A DNA stretch of 47,646 nucleotides from Bacteroidales bacterium (GTDB lineage Bacteria; Bacteroidota; Bacteroidia; Bacteroidales; UBA932), in assembly GCA_024401825.1 (NCBI GenBank), contig JAKSKF010000010.1, positions 1-47,646 on the forward strand, given 5' to 3'. Shown here one piece after another: positions 1-8,030 of this stretch. How positions within the stretch are numbered: the stretch's first letter is position 1; every line of letters starts with the position of its first letter. The notes beneath the pieces were generated by a model. That model did no database searches, was not told the origin of the DNA, and was given only the letters and a program-made list of their open reading frames with translations. The position numbers and the translations under genes were made by a program.

Positions 1-198
1 CCTCCCCATTTTCACGTGAAATACCAGGATTATGAGGCAATTGTTACTATAGAAGGTGGTGTGGTTACGGGCTCTCTCCCAAGAAGAGCTCTGAATCTTG
101 TGTATGAATGGCTGGACCTTCATAAAAATGAGTTGATGGAGAATTGGAAGCGGATGGAGAACAAGGAAGCCATAGTAAAAATTGATCCACTGAAGTAA
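1..198 (+). CDS. DUF4160 family protein, 5' end outside window
   Basis: The frame is open from base 1 and reads PPHFHVKYQDYEA, the typical early motif of DUF4160 proteins; about 15-25 residues are missing upstream. The GTG at 16 is not a credible start because the conserved PPHFH lies before it. The visible 65 residues end in a helical, Lys/Glu-rich tail. DUF4160 proteins are small (about 80-90 residues), often sit beside DUF2442 genes, and are suspected toxin-antitoxin-like modules without a proven biochemical role. The next gene starts 4 bases after the stop, so the two are probably co-transcribed. Family assignment rests on pattern recognition; function is unknown. Confidence 0.8.
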   Translation, partial: PPHFHVKYQDYEAIVTIEGGVVTGSLPRRALNLVYEWLDLHKNELMENWKRMENKEAIVKIDPLK

Positions 199-202
199 TC
201 AT

Positions 203-439
203 ATGATTCTTAAAGTTACAAATGCGGTGTATGTCAAGGATTACATCCTGGCTCTGACCTTTAGCAATGGGGAGGTCAGGAATTTTGATTTTGCCACAGT
301 GTATAATGAAGGGATTTGTAGGAAACTGCAGGATCTGACCTATTTCAAACAATTTACACTGGATCCGTTTTCCGTTGATTGGAACAACGAAATAGGCTTT
401 GCTCCCGAGTTCCTGTATGACAATGCAATGACCGCATAA
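203..439 (+). CDS. DUF2442 family protein
   Basis: A 78-residue protein with the DUF2442 plan: an N-terminal beta hairpin (VKDYILALTFSNGEVRNFDF), a central helix containing LQDLTYFKQFTLDP, and a C-terminal WNNEIGFAPEFLYD segment, where this family usually has W..g.dl.pe.LY. DUF2442 commonly pairs with DUF4160, as here. The stop codon is followed at once by a structured repeat (440-470) and a terminator (471-504), so the pair forms a compact two-gene unit. No catalytic residues are recognised; an antitoxin-like or DNA-binding role would be speculation. Confidence 0.85.
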   Translation: MILKVTNAVYVKDYILALTFSNGEVRNFDFATVYNEGICRKLQDLTYFKQFTLDPFSVDWNNEIGFAPEFLYDNAMTA

Positions 440-497
440 GGTTCGATTCCCGGACCGTTTGGTCTACAAAGGCGGAGAATTCTACGGAGTTCTCCGC
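440..497 (+). repeat. Structured repeat copy C (31-nt hairpin part plus 27-nt palindrome)
   Basis: Starts at the base after the DUF2442 stop codon. The first 31 nt (440-470) begin GGTTCGATTCCCG and end TTTGGTCTACAAA. They match copy B (45739-45769, minus strand) at 27 of 31 positions and copy A (46552-46582, minus) at 19 of 31 with equal length. The next 27 nt (471-497) match copy A exactly. GGTTCG can pair with CGGACC around loop ATTCC, extended by AA/TT with one bulged G. The T-arm-like sequence does not belong to a full tRNA. Confidence 0.75.
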
Positions 498-504
498 TTT
501 TTTG
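471..504 (+). terminator. Rho-independent terminator after DUF2442
   Basis: An 8-bp perfect stem (GCGGAGAA paired with TTCTCCGC) with a 10-nt loop is followed by seven T residues at 498-503 and onward. It separates the DUF4160/DUF2442 unit from the acyl-CoA synthetase promoter. The same hairpin recurs inverted at 46525-46551, there without a T tract. Confidence 0.8.
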
Positions 505-512
505 TATCTTTG
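505..512 (+). promoter_or_regulatory. -7 element of the acyl-CoA synthetase operon
   Basis: TATCTTTG matches the Bacteroidota -7 consensus TAnnTTTG. Only six bases separate it from the ATG at 519, implying a leaderless or nearly leaderless transcript. No good TTTG -33 element is visible, since the expected place is inside the terminator hairpin. Confidence 0.55.
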
Positions 513-518
513 CAGTAT

Positions 519-2174
519 ATGGAATTTCATTCAGTCAACAAGCTGCTTGAACAGAGTTTCAGGGACAATTGGGAAAAGGAAGCTCTTTCCAATTATCAGG
601 GAGACACCCTGTGTTACAGGGACGTGGCGGAGAAGATAGCCCTTCTGCACGTCAACTTTTCCAAATGCGGGTTGCAGAAAGGCGACAAGGTGGCGCTGTG
701 TTCCCGCAACCAGGCCAATTGGGGTGTATGCTTCCTCGCATCCCTGACTTACGGAGCGGTACCCGTTCCAATCCTTCACGAGTTCAAACCGGAAAACATA
801 CATTATCTCGTAAACCATTCCGATGCTAAGGTCCTGTTTGTGGATGAGGTCATCTGGGAGGGGCTCTCGGAGTCTGAAATGCCCAATCTCCAGGTGATAG
901 TCCAGATAAACAATCTTACCTATATATATGCCAAGGACCAGTATATGCGTGACGTGCGGGAAAACCTGGTCGACGACTTCAAGAAACTGCACCCGGACGG
1001 TTTCGGCCCCGGAGACATACACTACTTCGAGGACAAGGCGGATGACCTGGCCCTGATAAATTACACATCGGGCACTTCCGGCTTCTCCAAGGGGGTCATG
1101 CTCCCTTACAGGGCCCTGTGGACCAATCTGTACTTCGCGCACAATGTGGCCGAACCCCAGATGAACTGCGAGTCTGAACTTGTGGCGATGCTGCCCTGCG
1201 CGCATATGTACGGAATGATGTTCGAATTCCTTTTCCAGATGACCATAGGAACCCACGTCCACTTCCTTACCAGGGTGCCGAGTCCCAAGGTCATTCTTTC
1301 CGCGTTCCAGGAAATCCATCCCGACCTCATAATATCCGTGCCCCTTGTCATAGAAAAGGTGTATCGTTCCCAGATAAAGCCGCAGGTTGACAGGAACAAG
1401 ATGTATATGCGGGTTCCCATCCTGGACAGGTATATCCTGAAGAAGATACGGAATGCTATGATTGAAGCGTTCGGAGGCCGTTTTGAAGAAGTCATCCTGG
1501 GCGGAGCCGCTTTCAACCCCGAGGTTGAGGACTTCCTCAGGAAAATCCATTTCCCCTTCACCGTAGGCTATGGAATGACCGAGTGCGCCCCCATAATAAC
1601 ATACGAAAAGTGGTACAGGACCAGGAGAGGCTCCTGCGGAATTCCGGTACCCGACTGCGAGATAAGGATAAACAGTTCCGACCCCCTGAATATTCCCGGA
1701 GAAATCCAGGTGAGGGGAGGAAACGTGTTCTGTGGATATTACAAGAATCCCCAGGCTACGGCGGAGGCATTCACCGAAGACGGCTGGTTCAAGACGGGGG
1801 ACATAGGCGTTGTGGACAAGGACGGATATCTGTACCTTCGCGGCCGCATCAAATGTATGATTCTCGGACCTTCCGGACAGAACATATATCCTGAGGAGAT
1901 TGAGGCGGTCATCAACAACGTGAACTACGTGGTGGAGTCGCTCGTGATTGAGGACAACGGCAACCTGACGGCCCTGATTTATCCAGACTGGCATCAGGGC
2001 GAACTGGACGGACTGTCCGGGAAAGAGCTTGAAGAAAGAATAAGGGGAGGCCTCCCCGAGATAAACAGGCTGCTTCCCAACTACGCTCAAATCAGGAAGA
2101 TGGAATTTCTTCCCGAGGATTTCGAGCGGACACCGAAGAGAAGCATAAAAAGATACCTTTACCAGAGAATCTGA
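519..2174 (+). CDS. AMP-binding acyl-CoA synthetase (long-chain fatty acid-CoA ligase family)
   Basis: 551 residues from ATG 519. It is an adenylate-forming enzyme expected to activate a fatty acid with ATP and load CoA. Visible core motifs are YTSGTSGFSKG at about 182-192 (phosphate loop), GYGMTEC at about 349-355, GDIG near 427 followed by YLYLRGRIK (hinge), and a C-terminal RTPKRSIKRY (about 535-545) with the catalytic Lys region. Size and motifs fit the FadD15-like 'long-chain' branch of Bacteroidota. The frame stays open to 459, but those codons run through the terminator, so I start at 519, just behind a -7 element. A dCMP deaminase gene follows after 5 bases. The acyl substrate cannot be told from sequence. 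Confidence 0.9.
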   Translation: MEFHSVNKLLEQSFRDNWEKEALSNYQGDTLCYRDVAEKIALLHVNFSKCGLQKGDKVALCSRNQANWGVCFLASLTYGAVPVPILHEFKPENIHYLVNHSDAKVLFVDEVIWEGLSESEMPNLQVIVQINNLTYIYAKDQYMRDVRENLVDDFKKLHPDGFGPGDIHYFEDKADDLALINYTSGTSGFSKGVMLPYRALWTNLYFAHNVAEPQMNCESELVAMLPCAHMYGMMFEFLFQMTIGTHVHFLTRVPSPKVILSAFQEIHPDLIISVPLVIEKVYRSQIKPQVDRNKMYMRVPILDRYILKKIRNAMIEAFGGRFEEVILGGAAFNPEVEDFLRKIHFPFTVGYGMTECAPIITYEKWYRTRRGSCGIPVPDCEIRINSSDPLNIPGEIQVRGGNVFCGYYKNPQATAEAFTEDGWFKTGDIGVVDKDGYLYLRGRIKCMILGPSGQNIYPEEIEAVINNVNYVVESLVIEDNGNLTALIYPDWHQGELDGLSGKELEERIRGGLPEINRLLPNYAQIRKMEFLPEDFERTPKRSIKRYLYQRI

Positions 2175-2179
2175 CATCT

Positions 2180-2584
2180 ATGAACAAGTTTGATGAGAAA
2201 TACCTCCGTATGGCGGAGATATGGGCGGAAAACTCCTACTGCCAGCGTCGTAAAGTGGGCGCCCTGATAGTCAAGGACAGAATGATAATCTCCGACGGAT
2301 TCAACGGAACCCCTTCCGGATTTGAGAACGTCTGTGAAGACGAGCACGGCGTAACCAAGGCCTACGTGCTCCACGCCGAGGCGAACGCCATTTCCAAGGT
2401 GGCCCAGAGCGGCAACAGCAGTGCGGGAGCCACCCTCTACGTGACTGCCTCGCCCTGCATAGAATGCGCAAAGCTTGTAATCCAGGCCGGCATCGTGCGG
2501 GTGGTTTATAAAGATGAATACCGGCTGACTGACGGAATCGACTTGCTCCGCAAGGCCGGGATAGAGGTTGAAAAAGTGGATTGA
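2180..2584 (+). CDS. dCMP deaminase (deoxycytidylate deaminase family)
   Basis: 134 residues. A zinc-dependent deaminase predicted to convert dCMP to dUMP for dTTP synthesis. The zinc and proton-shuttle motif HAEANAI lies at about residues 66-72, and the second motif SPCIECA at about 92-98 supplies the two Cys ligands. The N-terminal part (CQRRKVGALIVKD, FNGTPSG) is typical of ComEB/dCMP deaminases rather than cytidine or tRNA-adenosine deaminases. It lies between the acyl-CoA synthetase and the S41 protease with gaps of 5 and 2 bases, so the three genes are probably one operon. Thymidylate kinase is also in this window (26121-26801) but far away. Confidence 0.9.
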   Translation: MNKFDEKYLRMAEIWAENSYCQRRKVGALIVKDRMIISDGFNGTPSGFENVCEDEHGVTKAYVLHAEANAISKVAQSGNSSAGATLYVTASPCIECAKLVIQAGIVRVVYKDEYRLTDGIDLLRKAGIEVEKVD

Positions 2585-2586
2585 CG

Positions 2587-4116
2587 ATGGCAAAGAGGAA
2601 TATCACCACCATTTTGACGGCAGTCCTCGGAATCCTTGTCGGTATTCTGGGAACCACTCTGGTGAGGAACGTCAGGGAACACAATCACAACATAAGGACA
2701 AGTTACCGGGACTGGGGCAAGCTCAATGTCATACTGAACACTGCCGGCAAATATTATGTGGATACCATAAACTTCGGCAAAGTGACCGATGAGGCGGTCT
2801 CTGCTGCCCTGCGTGCCATGGACCCCCATTCAATATACCTGACTCCGGAAAATCTCAAGGTTTCGGAGGAGGACCTCGCCGGGAATTTCGAGGGGATAGG
2901 CATCCAGTTCAACGTGCCCAACGATACCGCGATAGTGATGGAAGTCATTCCCGGAGGTCCTGCCGAGAAAATCGGGATGCTTGCGGGCGACCGTCTGATA
3001 AAGGTGGACGACAAAGTGATAGCCGGCGTACGGTTCCCCCAGGACAGTATGGTTCGGAGAATGAAGGGCCCTGCCGGGACCAAGGTGACCGTGACCGTCA
3101 AGCGCGGCAAGCAAAGCATCCCCTTCGAAATAACCAGGGACAAGATACCCACTCACAGCATCGACGCCGCATTTATGATAAAACCGGGAGTGGGATACAT
3201 ACGTCTTTCCAAGTTCTCGGCCACAACCTGTACGGAGTTCCTGGAAGAAAGCAAGCGGATGCTATCAGAGGGGTTGTCATCCCTGATAGTGGACCTGAGG
3301 GACAATACCGGAGGATACTTCGAGCAGGCGCTCGCGTTGAGCGATATGTTCCTCGCGCAGGGCGACACCATAGTGTGGGTGGAGGGAAGAAGTTATCCCA
3401 AGACAACCAGCACGGCCAGCGGAGAAGGTCATCTGAAGGATGTCTCGCTGACGGTACTCATAAACGAAAATTCAGCGTCTTCAAGTGAAATCTTCGCGGG
3501 AGCGATGCAGGACAATCACAGGGCCCGTATCATAGGGCGGAGGTCCTTCGGAAAGGGACTTGTGCAGGAGCCCTTCTATTTTACGGACGGCTCTGCGATG
3601 AGGCTTACCGTCGCAAGGTATTTCACTCCCTCCGGGCGATGCATACAGAAGCCTTATTCCAAAGATTACGACTATGACATCCTGCACCGTTACGAATCGG
3701 GCGAACTCTTCAATTCCGACAGCATGAAGGTCGAGAAAGGAGGCATCATCCCTGACGTGTTCGTGGCGTTGGACACCACCAAGGCGGGACCGTTCTATCA
3801 GGCCTGCAACCAGAAGGCGACCGCGATGCGCTTCGCGTCGGACTACTTTGACAAGAACCGCAAGACGCTTTCTTCCATAGACGATTATGCCGGACTGACT
3901 GCCTATCTGAATGCGGCCGGCCTTGAAAGCAAGTTCCTGAATTATGCAAAGACCAAGGACAATCTTGTCCCTTCACCGGGAGAATGGGAAGTCGACAGAC
4001 TGTATATGATGTCCCAGGTGCGGGCGCTTGTAGGACGTTATTCCAAATTGGGGGACAACGCTTTCTATCATCTGTATATGGGCATTGACGACACTGTCAA
4101 GGCCGCGCTCCAATGA
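2587..4116 (+). CDS. S41 family C-terminal processing protease with PDZ domain
   Basis: 509 residues from ATG 2587; a TTG at 2581 overlaps the previous stop and is less likely. An N-terminal hydrophobic helix (TILTAVLGILVGILGTTLV) anchors or exports it to the periplasm. A PDZ domain follows at about 90-175 (GIGIQFN, VIPGGPAEKIG). The peptidase core carries DLRDNTGG, the nucleophile region NENSASSSEIFAGAMQD, and the general-base Lys in RRSFGKGLVQ, so the Ser-Lys dyad is intact. The C-terminal 120 residues are a helical extension usual for Bacteroidota. The stop codon abuts that of the convergent TonB-like gene. Role: periplasmic tail-specific processing, substrate unknown. Confidence 0.92.
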   Translation: MAKRNITTILTAVLGILVGILGTTLVRNVREHNHNIRTSYRDWGKLNVILNTAGKYYVDTINFGKVTDEAVSAALRAMDPHSIYLTPENLKVSEEDLAGNFEGIGIQFNVPNDTAIVMEVIPGGPAEKIGMLAGDRLIKVDDKVIAGVRFPQDSMVRRMKGPAGTKVTVTVKRGKQSIPFEITRDKIPTHSIDAAFMIKPGVGYIRLSKFSATTCTEFLEESKRMLSEGLSSLIVDLRDNTGGYFEQALALSDMFLAQGDTIVWVEGRSYPKTTSTASGEGHLKDVSLTVLINENSASSSEIFAGAMQDNHRARIIGRRSFGKGLVQEPFYFTDGSAMRLTVARYFTPSGRCIQKPYSKDYDYDILHRYESGELFNSDSMKVEKGGIIPDVFVALDTTKAGPFYQACNQKATAMRFASDYFDKNRKTLSSIDDYAGLTAYLNAAGLESKFLNYAKTKDNLVPSPGEWEVDRLYMMSQVRALVGRYSKLGDNAFYHLYMGIDDTVKAALQ

Positions 4117-4875
4117 CTATTGGGGAATGAACTGGTAAACGATGTTCCCGACCTGCTTTTCGGGAGCATCGGATTTGGCATTGAATCTTGACGCCTTGGC
4201 CGCCTTGACCGATTCGTTGTTGAGGCAGCTGTCGGATGAACCTTCCTGAATCCTGGCATCCGTGACTTTACCGCTTCTGTCAACGGTAATCATAACGGTG
4301 ACGGTTCCTCCTCCATAACACTTGTATGCGGGAATCTTCAGACTGTAAGCGCTTCTGCCGTCCAGCTGCCAGGAGAGAACCGAAGCTCCGGAATATTGCT
4401 TCCCGGTGTCTTCTGTCCGGTCCGCTTCTTCCTGCTGTGCCGGGTCGGCCACATCGTCGGGAGACACACTGGGCTTGTATCCTTTCTTAAGTTCATCCTG
4501 AACCCTTTGGGCTTCTTTCATCAATTCCTTGACATTCGTGCCGCGGTCATCCTTGAGAGCTCCCTTGTTGACCGTGACGTTCTTGACCGAAGGCAAATCC
4601 GCCAGTTTGCTGTCAATCCTGGACTGGATGGCCGCCCGCATCTGCTCGGCCCTCTCGATTTTCTTCTCAAGTTCCTCGGCTTCCTTCTGCTGTCTTTCGA
4701 TTTCCTCCTGTTTGGTGAAATCCAGGATGAAAGAACTCTCACTCTTCCGTGTCGCGCCTATCTGGGCGATGAGCAGGATGATAAGGGCTACCAGATGCAC
4801 TATCAAGGTGATGTACAGTCCGGCCTTGTCCTCTTTCCGGAGCAAGGATGTCTTTCTGGATTTGCCCTCTCCCAC
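4117..4875 (-). CDS. TonB-like energy transducer protein
   Basis: 252 residues. The plan is a short cytoplasmic N-terminus, one membrane helix (about 22-42, LYITLIVHLVALIILLIAQI), a long charged Glu/Lys/Gln-rich coiled-coil or linker (about 55-150), and a C-terminal domain with GGTVTVMITVDRSGKV and a terminal FNAKSDAPEKQVGNIVYQFIPQ strand typical of TonB/TolA C-termini. It should link the ExbB/ExbD motor to outer-membrane receptors or play a TolA-like role; the charged rather than Pro-rich linker leaves TolA open. It is last in a minus-strand run asnS-udk-tonB with 3 bases to udk, close to the exb genes (6971-9299). Confidence 0.8.
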   Translation of the reverse strand: MGEGKSRKTSLLRKEDKAGLYITLIVHLVALIILLIAQIGATRKSESSFILDFTKQEEIERQQKEAEELEKKIERAEQMRAAIQSRIDSKLADLPSVKNVTVNKGALKDDRGTNVKELMKEAQRVQDELKKGYKPSVSPDDVADPAQQEEADRTEDTGKQYSGASVLSWQLDGRSAYSLKIPAYKCYGGGTVTVMITVDRSGKVTDARIQEGSSDSCLNNESVKAAKASRFNAKSDAPEKQVGNIVYQFIPQ

Positions 4876-4878
4876 GAT

Positions 4879-5502
4879 TTATTGTCTTTTCTTTGCCAAC
4901 GCTTTTTCCAAGGTGGCGGCTATGATACCGATAGCCACGGTGTTGTGACCTCCCTGAGGGATGATGATGTCGGCATATCGCTTGCTCGGCTCGATGAACT
5001 GGAGGTACATCGGTTTTACGGTGCGGGTATAGCGCTCGATTACCCAATGCACGTCCTTGCCTCTTTCAGTGGTGTCCCTTTCCATCACCCTCATCAGGCG
5101 GTCGTCGTCATCGGCGTCCACAAAAATCTTGATGTCCATCTGTTCGCGGAGCCGCTTGCAGGTGAATACAAGGATTCCCTCTATTATGATGACGTCCGCG
5201 GGCTCCACGTGAACGGTCTCTGTCTTGGAGCGGGTGCAGGATATGTAGGAATAGACGGGCTGCTCGATTGCCCTGCCGCTTTTCAGGGCGGAGAGCTGGT
5301 CGCAAAGAAGATTCCAGTCTATGGCGTCCGGATGGTCGAAGTTGTTGTTGCGCTTCTGCTCGTCGCTCAGGTCGCAGCAGTCCTTGTAGTAGGAATCCTG
5401 TGGAATGATTACTACCGATTCTTTGTTCAGACGCCTCAAAAGTCCGTCGACCACTGTCGTCTTGCCCGAGCCGGAGCCTCCGGCGATGCCTATTACCATC
5501 AT
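4879..5502 (-). CDS. udk: Uridine kinase
   Basis: 207 residues, normal for uridine/cytidine kinases that phosphorylate uridine or cytidine to UMP or CMP. The P-loop is GIAGGSGSGKTT at residues 5-16. Further family motifs are QDSYYKD, FDHPDAIDW (substrate region), IIEGILVF and DTTERGKD with RYTRTVKPMYLQFIEPSKRYADIIIPQGG near the end. The gene starts one base after the asnS stop and is followed 3 bases later by the TonB-like gene, so it is probably translated from an asnS-udk-tonB message. Confidence 0.95.
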   Translation of the reverse strand: MMVIGIAGGSGSGKTTVVDGLLRRLNKESVVIIPQDSYYKDCCDLSDEQKRNNNFDHPDAIDWNLLCDQLSALKSGRAIEQPVYSYISCTRSKTETVHVEPADVIIIEGILVFTCKRLREQMDIKIFVDADDDDRLMRVMERDTTERGKDVHWVIERYTRTVKPMYLQFIEPSKRYADIIIPQGGHNTVAIGIIAATLEKALAKKRQ

Positions 5503-5503
5503 A

Positions 5504-6907
5504 TCAGAATTCTGCGTTTTTAGGTGTGCGGGGGAAGGGAATCACGTCACGGATGTTCTGCATACCCGTGATGAACAGCAGGAGCCTTTCGAATCCGAGT
5601 CCGAATCCGCTGTGGGGGCAACTTCCGAACCTGCGGGTGTCGAGATACCATTCCAGATTCTTACGGCTCATTCCAAGTTCATCAACGCGGCTTTCTATCC
5701 TGTTGATGTCAGCCTCGCGCTCGGAGCCTCCGATGATTTCCCCGATTTTCGGAAAGAGGACGTCCATTGCCCGTACGGTCTTGCCGTCTTCGTTCTGCTT
5801 CATATAGAAAGCCTTGATGTCCTTGGGATAATCTGTCAGGATAACCGGCTTGCGGAAGTGTTTCTCCACAAGATACCGTTCGTGCTCGCTTTGGAGGTCC
5901 GTACCCCAGTCCACGGGGTATTCGAACTTTACGCCGTCCTCGATGGCCTTCTTGAGAATTTCAATGCCTTCGGTGTAGGGGAGTCGGACAAATTCGGTGT
6001 CCGCCACGCTTTCAAGCCTGGAGAGCAGTTCGGGGTCATATCGGTCATTGAGGAACTTGATGTCATCCATACAATGCTCAAGGGCATATCTGACAAGGTG
6101 CTTGATGAAGTCCTCCGCCAAATCCATATTGTCCCTGATGTCGAAGAATGCCATCTCCGGTTCAACCATCCAGAATTCCGCAAGGTGACGGGGCGTGTTG
6201 GAATTCTCTGCGCGGAACGTGGGGCCGAAAGTATAGATTTCTCCCAACGCCGTGGCTCCCAACTCGCCTTCAAGCTGACCGCTGACGGTAAGGCTGGTCT
6301 GCTTCCCGAAGAAGTCTTTCGTGAAGTCAGGCTGTCCTTTCTTGTTCTTGGGCACATTGTTCAGGTCCAGGGTAGTGACCTGAAACATCTGGCCTGCTCC
6401 TTCACAGTCAGATGCCGTGATGAGTGGAGTGTTGAGATAGACAAAACCTTTGGAATGGAAGTATTCGTGAATGGCATAGGCCATCTGCGAACGCAGCCTC
6501 AGTACAGCTCCGAAAGTGTTCGTGCGCGGGCGCATATGCGCGACCGTGCGCAGATATTCGAATGAGGTGTCCTTTTTCTGGAGAGGATATCTCATAGGGT
6601 CGCATTCTCCGTAAACCGTAATTTCCCCGGCCTTGATTTCAACCGCCTGACCGCTGCCGACGGACTCGACCAGAGTCCCGGAAACCGCGATGCAGGCGCC
6701 GGTGCTGATTTTTGCGAGTATCGGCTCCGTAGATTCGTTCTTGTCTGCAACTATCTGTATGTTCTTTATGGTGGAACCGTCATTCAACGCTATGAAAGCA
6801 ATCTCCTTGTTTCCGCGCTTGGTTCTTACCCAACCTTTTGCCAGCACTTCCTGACCCGCCTTCATTTCCAGCAGGTCCTTTACTTTGCTTCTTCTGACTT
6901 CACTCAT
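5504..6907 (-). CDS. asnS: Asparaginyl-tRNA synthetase
   Basis: 467 residues, the standard bacterial length. It charges tRNA-Asn with asparagine. An N-terminal OB-fold anticodon-binding domain (about 15-110, [18 protein letters not shown]) precedes a class II core with [21 protein letters not shown] (motif 2 region, cut here at the usual FRAE...RHLAEF) and motif 3 [15 protein letters not shown] near 435-450. The [11 protein letters not shown] wording separates AsnRS from AspRS. The start ATG lies downstream of the exb terminator; a separate promoter is likely in 6908-6925 but none is clear. Confidence 0.96.
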   Translation of the reverse strand: MSEVRRSKVKDLLEMKAGQEVLAKGWVRTKRGNKEIAFIALNDGSTIKNIQIVADKNESTEPILAKISTGACIAVSGTLVESVGSGQAVEIKAGEITVYGECDPMRYPLQKKDTSFEYLRTVAHMRPRTNTFGAVLRLRSQMAYAIHEYFHSKGFVYLNTPLITASDCEGAGQMFQVTTLDLNNVPKNKKGQPDFTKDFFGKQTSLTVSGQLEGELGATALGEIYTFGPTFRAENSNTPRHLAEFWMVEPEMAFFDIRDNMDLAEDFIKHLVRYALEHCMDDIKFLNDRYDPELLSRLESVADTEFVRLPYTEGIEILKKAIEDGVKFEYPVDWGTDLQSEHERYLVEKHFRKPVILTDYPKDIKAFYMKQNEDGKTVRAMDVLFPKIGEIIGGSEREADINRIESRVDELGMSRKNLEWYLDTRRFGSCPHSGFGLGFERLLLFITGMQNIRDVIPFPRTPKNAEF

Positions 6908-6923
6908 ATATGCGTTATTTTAA

Positions 6924-6952
6924 AAAGCAGCCCTCATATAGGGGGCTGCTTC
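6924..6952 (-). terminator. Terminator of the exbB-exbD operon
   Basis: On the minus strand an 8-bp GC-rich stem (AGCAGCCC with GGGCTGCT, 6926-6933 and 6943-6950) is followed by TTTTT. It lies between the second exbD stop (6971) and the asnS start, so it should end the ExbB/ExbD message. Confidence 0.8.
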
Positions 6953-6970
6953 TATCATATTCGGCAAATA

Positions 6971-7435
6971 TTACTCTGCCTTTCTTGATGAGTACATGAT
7001 TTTAAGGGCGGAGCATTTTCTGAGCTCCTGCTTAACCTCTGTAATGATACCCATTCTGACGTCCTGATCTGCCTTGATGTTTACAGTCATGAAAGGCCTG
7101 TCAGCCTCGGACTTGGAATCACGCTCTGCGGCGATATAGTTGCCAATGTCCTGGACGGTCTTGAAAGAATCGTTGAGCTGGATACGCGCATCGGTACCGA
7201 ACTGGGCCTGAAGAGACCTGATAGGTGTTCCGATGTTTATGTGTGCAGCCAAGTCTTTCCTTTCAAGCTTGACAGACTCCGATGCCTGAGGAATCTTTAC
7301 CATAACCTTGTTCTCCGTTTCACGGAGCTGTGTGGTTACCATAAAGAAGAACAGGAGCATGAACACGATATCGGACAAAGAGCTGGAAGTGATAGCGGGT
7401 ACTTCCTTCTTATCTTCTTGTTTGAATTTTGACAT
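6971..7435 (-). CDS. exbD: ExbD/TolR-type biopolymer transport protein (second copy)
   Basis: 154 residues. One N-terminal membrane helix with the proton-path Asp in SLSDIVFMLLFFFMVT (about residues 19-34), then a periplasmic domain ending in a helix-strand typical of ExbD/TolR (IITEVKQELRKCSALKIMYS). It works with ExbB to convert the proton gradient into movement of TonB. The gene follows the longer exbD after 14 bases and is last in the operon before a terminator. Having two different ExbDs behind one ExbB is common in Bacteroidota and suggests a hetero-oligomeric ExbD pair. Confidence 0.92.
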   Translation of the reverse strand: MSKFKQEDKKEVPAITSSSLSDIVFMLLFFFMVTTQLRETENKVMVKIPQASESVKLERKDLAAHINIGTPIRSLQAQFGTDARIQLNDSFKTVQDIGNYIAAERDSKSEADRPFMTVNIKADQDVRMGIITEVKQELRKCSALKIMYSSRKAE

Positions 7436-7449
7436 AGTGTTTCCTCCTA

Positions 7450-8025
7450 TTATTTCTTTCCTACATTCTTGGGTTCAGCCTCCGAGATGTTCTGGGGAAT
7501 CGCTTTCTTTACAATATCCTGGGTGTCTTCGTCAAGGGATGCGAACTTTTTACCGAATCTGCTCATACTGAGTTCGTCACGGAGTTCATTTATGGCCTTG
7601 ACAAGTTCATTCTGAACTGCGATGTAAGCCTTGTAACTGGTACCGCGGTCATTCTGCAATGAAATCACACCCTTGGATACAGGATACTGTCCCAATCCCT
7701 CAATCTCCTTCATTTCCTTTTCGGGGAGTGAAGGGTTGTCGCTGGGGTTGGAAACGAATTCCTTGATTTTATCCTTCAGAAAACTAACGTCAATAGGTTC
7801 ATTACCGGCAAAAATCCTGTCAGACGAGTTAACCTTTACAATTATGATGTTGCGTTGATTAACTTTCTGGTCCTCCACCTTCTGATTCTGGTCAGGAATG
7901 GGAGGGAGACGACGGCTGAGACCCATCTGCGTTCCCATAGTTGTTGTCATAAGGAAATAACACAACAACAGGAATGCGATGTCGGCCGTTGAGCTCGAAT
8001 TGATTGCAGGTGTTTTCTTTGACAT
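7450..8025 (-). CDS. exbD: ExbD/TolR-type biopolymer transport protein (first, longer copy)
   Basis: 191 residues. The single membrane helix carries the conserved Asp in STADIAFLLLCYFLMTTT (about 11-29). The periplasmic domain is longer than in the neighbouring copy, with an Asn/Asp/Ser-rich insertion (EFVSNPSDNPSLPEKEM) before the ExbD-like end, and a charged tail ending NVGKK. Expected partner of ExbB (8499-9299). The gap to the small membrane-protein gene upstream is 5 bases, indicating one transcription unit. Confidence 0.9.
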   Translation of the reverse strand: MSKKTPAINSSSTADIAFLLLCYFLMTTTMGTQMGLSRRLPPIPDQNQKVEDQKVNQRNIIIVKVNSSDRIFAGNEPIDVSFLKDKIKEFVSNPSDNPSLPEKEMKEIEGLGQYPVSKGVISLQNDRGTSYKAYIAVQNELVKAINELRDELSMSRFGKKFASLDEDTQDIVKKAIPQNISEAEPKNVGKK

Positions 8026-8030
8026 AACTG

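Noticed and set aside
440-470. tRNA gene suggested by T-arm-like GGTTCGATTCCC
   Set aside because: No acceptor, D-arm or anticodon stem can be built around it in copies A, B or C; the hairpin it forms is different from a T-arm.
440-470. Integron attC site
   Set aside because: Position and folding are attC-like, but I find no RYYYAAC/GTTRRRY core pair and no integron integrase in the window.
531-2177. 548-codon open frame antisense to the acyl-CoA synthetase
   Set aside because: Shadow of a gene with full motifs on the other strand; no recognisable domain, no start signal.
4396-5523. 375-codon open frame antisense to tonB/udk
   Set aside because: Covers two genes with clear motifs on the minus strand; no start context.
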